A stretch of DNA of 64,000 nucleotides from JAKEHA01 sp964560355. Lineage in GTDB: Bacteria > Krumholzibacteriota > Krumholzibacteriia > WVZY01 > JAKEHA01. The position numbers were made by a program, and so were the translations under genes. Under the pieces are notes generated by a model, which saw only the letters and a program-made list of their open reading frames with translations, had not been told where the DNA came from and searched no databases. Positions 34,170-42,830 of this stretch are shown here, in pieces (position 1 is the first letter of the stretch; each line of letters opens with the position of its first letter). Location: the NCBI GenBank assembly GCA_964560355.1, contig CAZLLI010000002.1, positions 1 through 64,000 of the forward strand, read 5' to 3'.

Positions 34170-34510
34170 AGGTCACGCTGGTCACCGTTCTCCTGCTCAC
34201 CGCGTCGAACGTCTTCATGACCTTCGCGTGGTACGGACACTTGAAGCACATGCACGCGAAGCCGTGGTTCGTAGCGGCGCTGGTGAGCTGGGGAATCGCG
34301 TTCTTCGAGTACATGATCCAGGTTCCGGCCAACCGCATCGGGTTCCGGGTGATGGATCTCGCGCAGCTCAAGATTCTGCAGGAAGTGGTGACGCTCTCCG
34401 TGTTCATCCCGTTCGCGGTGTTCTACATGCGGGAGCGCCCGCGCCTCGACTATTTGTGGGCGGCGATGTGCCTCTTGGGAGCCGTCTACTTCATGTTCCG
34501 GCGCCCCTAG
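34166..34510 (+). CDS. DUF486 small membrane protein (DMT-like)
   Basis: 114 residues from GTG 34166, overlapping the previous stop by four bases. Four helices; SNVFMTFAWYGHLKHMH, LVSWGIAFFEYMIQVPANRIG and LAQLKILQEVVTLSVFIPFA are diagnostic DUF486 blocks. Members look like half-size drug/metabolite transporters; substrate unknown. End of the FkbM-MtgA transcript. Confidence 0.88.
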   Translation: MKVTLVTVLLLTASNVFMTFAWYGHLKHMHAKPWFVAALVSWGIAFFEYMIQVPANRIGFRVMDLAQLKILQEVVTLSVFIPFAVFYMRERPRLDYLWAAMCLLGAVYFMFRRP

Positions 34511-34656
34511 GGCCTCTCGATTTTGCTTTGACCGCGGCGTCGAACTGGCCTACGATACGTGGGTTACAGGACCGATGGGGGACGGTCCGTGGGCCATCAC
34601 GCACCCTTCTCGCGCGCCCGGCGCCTGGCCGGTCCGCCTCGCCGCAAGCGGCCACC

Positions 34657-37272
34657 ATGGTTCGGTTTCTCCCCAGCCTTCGTGTTGTGGCGTTGATCGC
34701 CTTCGTCGCGGCGACCGCGCCGGTCGCGCGCGCCGGCGTCGACCCCGACTCGCTGTACCTCGCGCGCCATCCCACCCTCTTCTTCGGCCCCGGCGACGTG
34801 CCCGCGCTGCGCGCGCGCGTCGAAGCCCCCGGCGCCCCCGCCGACGCCTTCGCCTTCATCCGCGACGCCGTCCACGACACCTATCCGGCGGTGCCGATCG
34901 ATTCGCTGATCGACAACGACTTCGCGCAGGAGCCGATCATGAATCTCGGGCTGGTCGGTTTCTTGAGCGACCCCGTCGACGACGACGCGCTCGCGCTCGG
35001 GCGCGCGCTCACCCTCCACATCGTGCGCACCTGGGACGTCGACACCGACGCCTTCGGGTCGTCGCTGCGCCTGCGCCAGATGGCGATCGGGTACGACCTC
35101 TACTTCGCGGGTGCGACACCGCTCGAGCGCGCCGAGGTGCGCGCCGAAGTCGCGAGCTACATTTCGTACATCGTTTCCAGCATGGCGTACGACATCTGGC
35201 TGCACCGCCCGTACGCGAGCAACAAGAGCGCGATGATCGCCGCCGCGCTGGGCCTGGCCGCAATCTCGTTCCGCGACGAGATCGCCCCCACGCTGACCGC
35301 GGCCGCGTTCGCGCGCTGCACGGCGCTCTACGACGTGTGGCGCTCAACCTACATCGCGGACGACGGGTGCTATCGCGAAGGCGCGCTGTACGGCGCGTGG
35401 AGCTTCCGCAACCTGATTTACTACTTCCAGGCGCGCACGCGCTTCGACGGGACCTCGTTCTCCAACGACTGGGCGGTGCGCGAGTTCGAGCGTTGGTACG
35501 CGTACGAGCTCGACCCGCGCGGCGGCGCGCGCTTGAACAACATCCAGGACCTGACCGACTACTACCTGCCGCTCGCGCGCCACACCACGTACTTGGAGTG
35601 GGCGATGTCGGAGTGGGGAAGCGGACTCGCGCGCTATATCTGGGACCGCGCGTCGGGGCCGCTCGGCGTCGACCTAGGCGACGAGAACGACAAGGCGGCG
35701 ACGGTGCTGTGGCATGAGGACGTGCCGTCGATCAACCCGGGGACAATCCTCCCCGAGAGCGCGCTGTGGAAGGGACGCGGGCTGTATTACTACCGCTCGG
35801 GCTGGGCGGACGGAGCCTCGTCGGACGACATCTCGCTCAGCTTCTACTCGGGCGAATTTCGCGGCGGCCACGCCCAGGAGGACCAGAATCAATTCACGCT
35901 GACCGCCTTCGGCGAGAAGCTCGTGATCGACCACGGCGCCGGCGGCACGGCGCGCCAGAGCGAAGCGCACAACATCGTGCGCATCGACCTCGCGGGACAG
36001 TTCAACGCGGGCGCGTCGATCGGCACCGACGGCCGCATCGCGCAGTCGATGCTGACCGGCTTCGCGGACTATCTGTGCGGCGACGCCACCGCCGCGTACA
36101 CCACGCACAGCCCCTACAACAACCCCGGCGTGCCCTACCCGGCGACGGATTGGTCGTGGGGTTACGGCGGCGCGAATCCGGTCGAGCGCGCGCTGCGGCG
36201 CATGGTGGTCGTGCACGGCGCGGGCTTTCCGACCTATTTCATCGTGCAGGACGACATTCTCAAGGACGGTGCCGTGCACCGCTACGACTGGTGCGCGCAC
36301 TTCCCGGATTCGTCGACCATCGATGCGTCGGCGCCCAAGGGCCCCATCGCGGTCGCCGTGGGCGGGGCGCGCCTCGATTTGCACACGCTGTTTCCGCCCA
36401 AGCCAGCGCTTGCGGGCGTGATCCGGACCACGTTCGATAACCAGGCCGAGGATCCCGACTCGAGGCTTTTGATGCTGACGACCTTCGCGATCAATCCGAA
36501 GTTCGCGCTGCTGCTAATCCCGCGGCGCGCGGGCGACGCCGCTACGGTGGTGCAATCGTCGACCTTCCCGGCCGGCACCATGAGCGTGGTGCGCTCGCCG
36601 TCGGGCGCGCTCGACGTGGTGTGGGTGCGCGGCAATCACGTCGGGCCGGTGGCGCCGCCGCCCGCCGGCGACGACGGCGAGGGGTGCGGCCCGGTCTCGA
36701 TCGACGCCGAGCTCGCGGTGGTGCGAATGGGGGCGGCGGGCGTCGAGCGCTATCTCGCGGTCGACGCGCGCTCCATCGCGTGCGCGTCCGGCGACGTCGT
36801 CACGATTCTCGACGGCACCGCGACCTTCGCCTTCGACGGTACGCGCGTCACCATCGACCGGCCCGACGCCGAGTTTCGCATCCTCGCCGACGGTGTGAGC
36901 GAAGTCGTGTGCGACGGCGCGGTGGTCCCGACCGGCCTCGACGGCCGCTACTTGGTGCGCGTCTCCGCCACCGCGGTGACGACACCCGCGCGCGGCGACG
37001 GGCTGGGGCTGCGCGCGTATCCGAATCCGTTCAACCCGTCGGTGCGCATCCGCTTCGCCACCGCGGCGCGCGCGCACGTCGATGCGCGCGTCTACGACGC
37101 CGCCGGTCGCTTCGTGGCGACGCTCGCGTCGGGCGCGATGGCGGGCGGTGAACACTCGATGGAGTGGAACGGACGCGACCACCGCGGCCGTGAAGCGGCG
37201 AGCGGCGTGTATTTCCTGCGCGTGCGCGCGGGGTCGGCGAGCGAATCGTTGAAACTGGTGCTGGTGCGTTAA
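34657..37272 (+). CDS. Secreted heparinase II/III-like protein with FlgD C-terminal domain
   Basis: 871 residues from ATG 34657. Signal peptide 1-25 (cut after ARA). An alpha/alpha-toroid region (residues about 30-330: LHRPYASNKSAMIAAALGL, CYREGALYGAWSFRNLIY) is followed by a beta-sandwich typical of heparinase II/III-like polysaccharide lyases (YYYRSGWADGASSDDISLSF, GGHAQEDQNQFTLTAFGEKL). The final 85 residues are a FlgD-like Ig/sorting domain (YPNPFNPSVRIRFAT ... GVYFLRVR). This suggests secretion and breakdown of acidic polysaccharide, possibly alginate-type; substrate unknown. Confidence 0.82.
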   Translation: MVRFLPSLRVVALIAFVAATAPVARAGVDPDSLYLARHPTLFFGPGDVPALRARVEAPGAPADAFAFIRDAVHDTYPAVPIDSLIDNDFAQEPIMNLGLVGFLSDPVDDDALALGRALTLHIVRTWDVDTDAFGSSLRLRQMAIGYDLYFAGATPLERAEVRAEVASYISYIVSSMAYDIWLHRPYASNKSAMIAAALGLAAISFRDEIAPTLTAAAFARCTALYDVWRSTYIADDGCYREGALYGAWSFRNLIYYFQARTRFDGTSFSNDWAVREFERWYAYELDPRGGARLNNIQDLTDYYLPLARHTTYLEWAMSEWGSGLARYIWDRASGPLGVDLGDENDKAATVLWHEDVPSINPGTILPESALWKGRGLYYYRSGWADGASSDDISLSFYSGEFRGGHAQEDQNQFTLTAFGEKLVIDHGAGGTARQSEAHNIVRIDLAGQFNAGASIGTDGRIAQSMLTGFADYLCGDATAAYTTHSPYNNPGVPYPATDWSWGYGGANPVERALRRMVVVHGAGFPTYFIVQDDILKDGAVHRYDWCAHFPDSSTIDASAPKGPIAVAVGGARLDLHTLFPPKPALAGVIRTTFDNQAEDPDSRLLMLTTFAINPKFALLLIPRRAGDAATVVQSSTFPAGTMSVVRSPSGALDVVWVRGNHVGPVAPPPAGDDGEGCGPVSIDAELAVVRMGAAGVERYLAVDARSIACASGDVVTILDGTATFAFDGTRVTIDRPDAEFRILADGVSEVVCDGAVVPTGLDGRYLVRVSATAVTTPARGDGLGLRAYPNPFNPSVRIRFATAARAHVDARVYDAAGRFVATLASGAMAGGEHSMEWNGRDHRGREAASGVYFLRVRAGSASESLKLVLVR

Positions 37273-38519
37273 GCGGCGGCTGTGTTCGACGCGCCCGTGA
37301 CGACGGGGGTCAAGCGCGCGAACGCGGTGCGCAGCGAACGCTCGACCGCGTCCGCCGACTCTCCGCGCGCGAAGATGAATCCGGTGTAGAGAAATCCTTC
37401 CGGCAGCGGCTCCATCGACTGGCCCGGCCGCGCCGCCACGATCACTTCTTCGATCCCGGGCACGTCGCACGCCGCCGGCACGCCGCGCATCTCTTCGAAG
37501 CGCCCGCGGCGCGGAGACTGCATCATCCACACGCCCGCCGCGCGCGCGTCGAGCGGCGGAACTTCTCCCAACATTCCCAATGCGTCGGCCAGGATGACGT
37601 CTTCCAGTGCGCGCCCGTCGGCGAAGCGAACCACGCGCGAGCACAAGCCGCCGATGGAGCGCGCGTGGACCTCGATCGGCATCACACGCTCGTCGTCGCC
37701 GCGTATCTCGACGTGGAAGGGGCCGTGGGTGAGTCCCACCGCGCGCACCGCGTCTTCGGTCAGGCGCACGATGCGGTCCACCGCGCGCGCGCCGAGGCGC
37801 GACGGCGTCACGTACATGGTCTCGGGGAAGTAGGGGCCTTCGAGCGGGTCGGGTTTGTCGAACACCGCGAATACGTGCGCACGTCCCTTCGCCATGATGC
37901 CTTCCACCGCGACTTCCCACCCCGGCACATACGATTCGACCAGGAGGTGGTCGGCGTTTTCATTCTCCGCCGGCGCGCTCGACGCCACCAGCGCCGCCAC
38001 GCGCGCGAACGCATCGACGAACTGGCGCGCGTCGTCGACGCGGATGACGCCGCGGCTCGCCGCCATCGCGAGCGGCTTCACCACCGCCGGGTACGCGATC
38101 GCGTGCGCCGCGTCGCGAAACTCGTCGACCGCCACCAGCCGGTAGTCGGGCTGTGCGATGCCGGCCGCGCGCATGCATTCGCGCGCGCGAAACTTGTCGC
38201 GCGCCGCGCGCACCGCGCCCGCGGGATTGTGCGGGAGTCCTAGCGCTTCCGCGATCACCGCCGCCGCCAGCGTCGCCTGGTCGTCGACGGCCACCACGGC
38301 GTGGATCGGGTGCGCACGCGCGAGCGCGTACGCGCGCGCGGCGGCGTCGGCCGGGCGTGAGAAGTCGAAGGTGGGCAAGTCGACCGGGTGCAAGTGCGAG
38401 AGCGAGTTGGGAGCTTCCGACGCGATGCTCAAGTCGACCGGCAAACGCTGCGCGGCGCGGATGAACGCCTCGGCGCGGTAGGTCGACGTGGGGACGAGCA
38501 GGAGCAGGCGGGGCTTCAT
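37269..38519 (-). CDS. ATP-grasp ligase-type protein
   Basis: 416 residues. N-terminal Rossmann-like part (PRLLLLVPTSTYRAEAFIRA) then an ATP-grasp fold: DKFRARECMRAAGIAQPDYR, YPAVVKPLAMAASRGVIRVD, LLVESYVPGWEVAVEG and the metal-binding VMPIEVHARSIGGLCSR. It resembles BL00235/CARNS1-type amino-acid or peptide ligases that form C-N bonds. Substrate unknown. Starts 10 nt after the NifU-like gene and ends inside the stop region of the heparinase gene. Part of the radical SAM selenoprotein operon. Confidence 0.88.
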   Translation of the reverse strand: MKPRLLLLVPTSTYRAEAFIRAAQRLPVDLSIASEAPNSLSHLHPVDLPTFDFSRPADAAARAYALARAHPIHAVVAVDDQATLAAAVIAEALGLPHNPAGAVRAARDKFRARECMRAAGIAQPDYRLVAVDEFRDAAHAIAYPAVVKPLAMAASRGVIRVDDARQFVDAFARVAALVASSAPAENENADHLLVESYVPGWEVAVEGIMAKGRAHVFAVFDKPDPLEGPYFPETMYVTPSRLGARAVDRIVRLTEDAVRAVGLTHGPFHVEIRGDDERVMPIEVHARSIGGLCSRVVRFADGRALEDVILADALGMLGEVPPLDARAAGVWMMQSPRRGRFEEMRGVPAACDVPGIEEVIVAARPGQSMEPLPEGFLYTGFIFARGESADAVERSLRTAFARLTPVVTGASNTAAA

Positions 38520-38529
38520 CGCGCGGCGT

Positions 38530-39162
38530 CTACTTCGACGACGGCGCGTAGTACGGGTTGCGGCCGGCGGCGTGGTCGGTGGTGTCCATGATCGCGCCGA
38601 CCTCGGGGACTTCCTCGCGAATGGTGCGCTCGACGCCGTACTTCAGCGTCACGCTGACCATCCCGCAACCCTGGCAGCCGCCGCCGAATTCGAGGAACAC
38701 CGTGTTGTTGGTGACGTCGAGCAGGTGCACGACGCCGCCGTGGCTCGCGACCGCGGGATTGATGATGGTGTCGAGCACTTGCTGCACGCGGCGCTTCACT
38801 TCGGCCGGCGCGAGCAGGGTCTCGGTGACGGCGTCGGAGATCGCGGTTCCGGAAGCGATCGCGTCGCGAATCGCCGCCGCGACGCGCGGCACCTTCGCCT
38901 CCCAGTCGGCGTCGCCCAGGAGCGTCACGCGCACGGCGTCGTGCATCACCAACACGTCCGCCACGCCCTCGATCGCGAAGAGGCGGTCGACCAAGGGCGA
39001 CCCCTGCGACTGCGACGCGTCGGCGAAATAGGCCGAGTGGTTCGCGTACACGGGCTCGCTCGCCGTGAAGGTGCACTGCTCGGGGTGCACCATCGACGGC
39101 GTCGCGGTGATGCGAACCGTGCGCCCTTGCGGGAGTTCGAAATTGAGGGTCAGTTCATCCAT
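38530..39162 (-). CDS. NifU/NfuA-like Fe-S scaffold protein
   Basis: 210 residues. An N-terminal NFU_N-like domain (LPQGRTVRITATPSMVHPEQ, AIEGVADVLVMHDAVRVTL) and a C-terminal NifU domain with the cluster motif GGGCQGCGMVSVTLKYGVE. NfuA-type proteins carry 4Fe-4S clusters to client enzymes; here the likely client is the upstream radical SAM protein. TATGAT (39172-39177) nine bases before the ATG could add an internal, nearly leaderless promoter. Confidence 0.9.
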   Translation of the reverse strand: MDELTLNFELPQGRTVRITATPSMVHPEQCTFTASEPVYANHSAYFADASQSQGSPLVDRLFAIEGVADVLVMHDAVRVTLLGDADWEAKVPRVAAAIRDAIASGTAISDAVTETLLAPAEVKRRVQQVLDTIINPAVASHGGVVHLLDVTNNTVFLEFGGGCQGCGMVSVTLKYGVERTIREEVPEVGAIMDTTDHAAGRNPYYAPSSK

Positions 39163-39192
39163 AGTACCGCGATCATAGGCAACGCGCGCGCG

Positions 39193-40689
39193 TCACGCAA
39201 GCGCGCCGTCGCCGCCTTCGTCGTGGTGCCGGCTCCACGCGTGGAGAGAGCCCAACTGGCTCTCGGTGGGCTCCGCTCAGCAAAACCAATCCTCCGTGAG
39301 GCGCGGCGCCGCGCCGCGCCGGCGCGGGTGCGCGGTTCCGGTGCGCGCAGGATCGGCGGCGGCGCGCACGCGCGCGAAGGCGTCGAAGGCGTCGAGCCCG
39401 TCGGCGGAGGCGGCCGCGGCCGCGCGCGCCACCGAGCGCTGGAGCTCGTCCATCGACGGGTCGGGGTGCGTCCAGCGGTGCGAGAGCGTCTCCGCGTCGA
39501 AGGCACCCAGGTGCGGGCGCATCTCGGCGGCGGAAAGGAGCAGGGATCCGTCCGGCACCAGCAATCGAATCGAGTACTGCACGGCGTCGACGTGGTCGGT
39601 CAACCCTTCGCCGTCCACGATGTCGAAGAGCTCCGCGTAGCTCGCGCGCGTCTCCCACGGCGTGAACGGCACGAAGGTCGGGCGCAGCGCGAGCCCGCGC
39701 GCGCGGAAGCGCGCGGCCACGGCGAGCGCATCGGCGCGCGTGTGCCCCTTGCGCAATGCCGCGAGCACGTCGTCGTTGAACGACTCCGCCGCCGACACCA
39801 CGAAGAGGTTGCCGAGCGCCTGCAGCTCGCCCACCACGTCGTCGTAGCGAAGCAGGTGCTCGATCTTGGCGGTGTAGTCGAAGGTGAGCCCCGCGAAGCG
39901 GCGCGACAGCTCGCGCGCGACGCGCAGCGCGTGGGTGGGTCCGTTCAGAAAGTCCGCGTCGGCGAAGGTGACGTGGCGCGCGCCGCGCGCGAACAGGGTC
40001 GCGACGTCGTCCATCACGCGCTCGAGCGGGAGCGCGTAGAACGCACCGTGGTACGCGGGTGGGAGCGGGCAGTGGCGGCACGCGTGCTTGCACCCGCGCG
40101 TCGCCGCCACGTGGGCGACGTCGACGCGGGTTTCGCCGTGCACGAGCTTGGCGTAGCGCTCGCGGTGGAAAAGGGCGTCGCGCGCGGGCGTGAGGTCGAG
40201 CGCGCGCCCGGATGAGCGAAGCGCGTCGGACGCGCGCGACTCGGGAGCGACGTCGCGCGGGCGCGCCGACCCCGATGCGCGCGCGTCGGCCACGCGACGC
40301 ACGAGCGCGAGCAAGGGTGCTTCGAACTCCGCGCCCAGCACGGAATCGGCGAGGCCGCCGCGCAGGCGCGCTTCGTTCAACCCGGCGTACAACCCGAAGA
40401 AGCACACGTGCGCGTCGGGGTTGACGCGGCGCACGATGGTCGCGACCTGCACACCCAGTCGCAGCGCGGTGTGCATGGGCGCCGAGATGGCGACGAGGTC
40501 GGCGCGCGCGAGGGCGTCGACGTCGATAGGCGACACCGCGAGGTCGAGCAGGCGCGCGGAGAAGCCGGCGCGCGCGAGCACGCCCGCGGGGACGACGAGG
40601 CCGAGCGGCTCCTGCCCCATCTCGTAGCACGAGACCAGGAGGACGCGATCGCTTGGCGAAGGAGCGGGGTCGGTGGCGCGCGCCTGCAT
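39193..40689 (-). CDS. B12-binding radical SAM selenoprotein with CUAEP tail
   Basis: 498 residues if the UGA at 39277-39279 is read as selenocysteine (residue 471); a standard caller stops there at 470. After ...RLTEDWFC the frame continues U-AEPTESQLGSLHAWSRHHD and runs to TGA 39193. The tail C-U-A-E-P is the CUAEP/CCAEP-tail radical SAM family motif as I remember it, and a SECIS-like hairpin follows the UGA. N-terminal residues 16-130 look like a B12-binding domain (LLVSCYEMGQEPLGLVVPAG), and the radical SAM cluster motif is GCKHACRHCP near residue 199. Reaction unknown. Leaderless promoter. Operon with nifU-like and ATP-grasp genes. Confidence 0.85.
39246..39279 (-). promoter_or_regulatory. 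UGA selenocysteine codon with bacterial SECIS hairpin
   Basis: In the mRNA, UGA (39279-39277) is followed by 12 nt and then a 7-bp perfect stem GAGAGCC/GGCUCUC (39264-39258 with 39252-39246) with loop AGUUG. The apical loop begins 19 nt after the UGA and has G at its second position, both within the known limits for bacterial SECIS elements bound by SelB. Confidence 0.75.
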
Positions 40690-40695
40690 GCCGCG

Positions 40696-40701
40696 AGTAT
40701 A
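40696..40701 (-). promoter_or_regulatory. -10 box of the selenoprotein operon
   Basis: Minus strand TATACT followed by six bases and ATG 40689: leaderless geometry. No clear -35. Confidence 0.55.
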
Positions 40702-40747
40702 AGGAAGGGGCGGTCACGACGCCACGGCGACGGCGCGGGCAATCGTG

Positions 40748-40753
40748 TATACT
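40748..40753 (+). promoter_or_regulatory. -10 box of the aconitase gene
   Basis: TATACT within TGTATACTGCGC; an identical 12-mer lies upstream of malate dehydrogenase (59473-59484). A short leader of about 22 nt contains GGAGG before ATG 40782. Confidence 0.55.
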
Positions 40754-40781
40754 GCGCCCGGGCCGACACGCGGAGGTAACG

Positions 40782-42830
40782 ATGGCCAATCAGGATTCGC
40801 ACCGCATGCGGCCGGCGAGATGGAAGCCCGGGTTCTCGCTGGACCGGATCGAGTCACCCCACGACGCCACCCCGGGCGCTTCCGACGCCGACCGCGTCGT
40901 GCGCGGAAGGGCGCTCATCTTCTGGGACCCCAAGCGCCCCGGTCAAAAGCTCGACGCCATCGACACCGACCAGATCACGCCCGCCAAGGACTGCGTGTCG
41001 GAGAGCCTCGACGCCCTCGACAAGAATTGGAAGGAAGGCGCGTTTCGCTTTCTGATGCCGGACTTTCGCGCGCGCGTCCACCGCGGCGAAACCTTCCTGG
41101 TGGCGGGCGACCGCTTCGCGATCGGGTCGTCGCGCGAGATGAGTCCCGCGGGGCTGCGCGCCATCGCCGAGGAAGCGGGCCTCGAGATGGTGATCGTGTG
41201 CGGCCACAACGTCGGCGATATCTTTCGCCGCAACTCGCTCAACCTCGGGTTGGAAGTGGTCCAAAACGCGGAGGCGGTCGCGGACGCGCAGGACGGCGAC
41301 GAGTTCTCGTACCTTCCCGCCACGCGCACGCTGACCAACGAGACGCGCAAGAAGACCTACCAACCCGTGCCACTCTCCGCCAAAGAAGACGAGATTCGGC
41401 GTTCGGGTGGAATCTTCGACATCGGGCGGCGCGAGTTCCGCGAGTCGCTCGCGCGCACGCCGGAGGCCGCGTGGCCCGACGAAGCGACCGCGCGCGGGCT
41501 CACCACCACCGAGCAGATCGCGTGGGCGCACCGCGTCGACAAGGACGCGCGCGTCGAGCCCGGGCGCACGCTGCGCGTGTTCGCGGACCTCTTGCCCGCG
41601 TCCGACGGCACCGCGCCCTTTGCCATTCATACCTTCAATCAGATCGCGCGCGGCGCCATCTACCCGCGCCAGGCCGCCATCGCGAACGACCACTTCGTGT
41701 TCACGGGCGCCGACGCCGACGACAAGCAGACGCGCATCGGGCGCGCGTTCGCGGAGCAGAACGAGCTCGGCAAGCCGTATTACGCCACTCCTGGCGACGG
41801 CATCTTCCATTTCTATTTTCCGGAGCAAGGTCTCATCTATCCGGGGCAGGTCGTGCCCGGCGCGGACTCGCACTCGCGCGCGTACGGCGCGTACGGTGCC
41901 GTCGGCATCGGGGTGGGCTCGACTACGCTCGGCTTCGGGTGGGCGCTCGGCTACGTGTACTTCACGCCCGCGAAGGCGCGCCGCGTCGTGTTCACCGGAA
42001 AACTGCAGCCGTGGGTGACGGGCAAGGACGTCGTCTTGAAGCTCCTCGAGCGCTGGGGCGCGAAGCAATCGCAGGGCATGTCGGTCGAATTGGTCGACGC
42101 CAATCTCCAGCTGCCGATCGCGTACCGCAACACCATCGCGAACATGATGGCGGAAGCGGAGGCGCAAAACGGCATCTTCGCGGCCGACGACGTCACCGAA
42201 GCGTGGTACCGGTCGAAGGGGTTCGGCGCGCTGCCGTACCCGCGCCTCGCGCCGGGCGCCGACGCGCGCTACGAGATCGACGAGACCCTCGACCTATCGA
42301 GCGTGGTGCCGATGGTCGCGAAGCCGTTCAGCCCCGGTAACGCGTTCCCCGCCGACGAAGTGGCGCGCGAGCGCATCTCGTTCGACAAGGCGTTCATCGG
42401 TTCGTGTACCAACGGCAGCTACGACGACCTTCTGCAGGCGGCGCTGGTGGTCAAGCGCGCGCGCGAAGCCGGCTTCACGCGGGCCACCAAGCCGTTCATC
42501 GTGTTTCCGGGGTCGGGCGGAGTGAAGACGCTCATCGAGCGTCCCGACGCGCGCCTGGGCGGCGAGTCGGTCGCCGACGTGCTGCGCTCCGTGGGCGCGC
42601 AGATTCGCCAGTCGTGGTGCGGGCCGTGCTTCGGGCAAGGACCCGACGCGCTCAAGAAGGGCGAGCGCGCGATCACGTCGTTCAATCGCAATTGGCAGAA
42701 CCGCATGGGTGTGGGGGGCGAAGGCTATCTCGCGAGCCCGTCGGTGGTGGCGGCGTCGGTGCTGGCGGGATACATGGCGCCCCCGAGCGAGCTCGGCATC
42801 GTGTGGAACGCGGAAGCCTTCGCGCTCTAG
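40782..42830 (+). CDS. Aconitase-family hydratase with swapped domain order
   Basis: 682 residues. The swivel (LeuD/small-subunit) domain comes first (residues about 45-200: FLVAGDRFAIGSSREMSPAG, CGHNVGDIFRRNSLNLGL). The catalytic three-domain part follows (PYYATPGDGIFHF, VVPGADSHSRAYGAYGAVG). Cluster ligands are Cys542 (GSCTNGS), Cys613 and Cys616 (SWCGPCFG). Canonical aconitase A has the swivel domain at the C-terminus, so this is a circular permutation. Likely aconitate hydratase of the TCA cycle; isopropylmalate or homoaconitate activity cannot be excluded. Malate dehydrogenase and 2-oxoglutarate dehydrogenase E1 are nearby. Confidence 0.88.
   Translation: MANQDSHRMRPARWKPGFSLDRIESPHDATPGASDADRVVRGRALIFWDPKRPGQKLDAIDTDQITPAKDCVSESLDALDKNWKEGAFRFLMPDFRARVHRGETFLVAGDRFAIGSSREMSPAGLRAIAEEAGLEMVIVCGHNVGDIFRRNSLNLGLEVVQNAEAVADAQDGDEFSYLPATRTLTNETRKKTYQPVPLSAKEDEIRRSGGIFDIGRREFRESLARTPEAAWPDEATARGLTTTEQIAWAHRVDKDARVEPGRTLRVFADLLPASDGTAPFAIHTFNQIARGAIYPRQAAIANDHFVFTGADADDKQTRIGRAFAEQNELGKPYYATPGDGIFHFYFPEQGLIYPGQVVPGADSHSRAYGAYGAVGIGVGSTTLGFGWALGYVYFTPAKARRVVFTGKLQPWVTGKDVVLKLLERWGAKQSQGMSVELVDANLQLPIAYRNTIANMMAEAEAQNGIFAADDVTEAWYRSKGFGALPYPRLAPGADARYEIDETLDLSSVVPMVAKPFSPGNAFPADEVARERISFDKAFIGSCTNGSYDDLLQAALVVKRAREAGFTRATKPFIVFPGSGGVKTLIERPDARLGGESVADVLRSVGAQIRQSWCGPCFGQGPDALKKGERAITSFNRNWQNRMGVGGEGYLASPSVVAASVLAGYMAPPSELGIVWNAEAFAL

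Noticed and set aside
8140..34656. Apparent shared ATGG...CCATC pairing in leaders of the M3 peptidase and heparinase-like genes
   Set aside because: Short complementary segments with different loops and no other conservation; expected by chance in GC-rich DNA.
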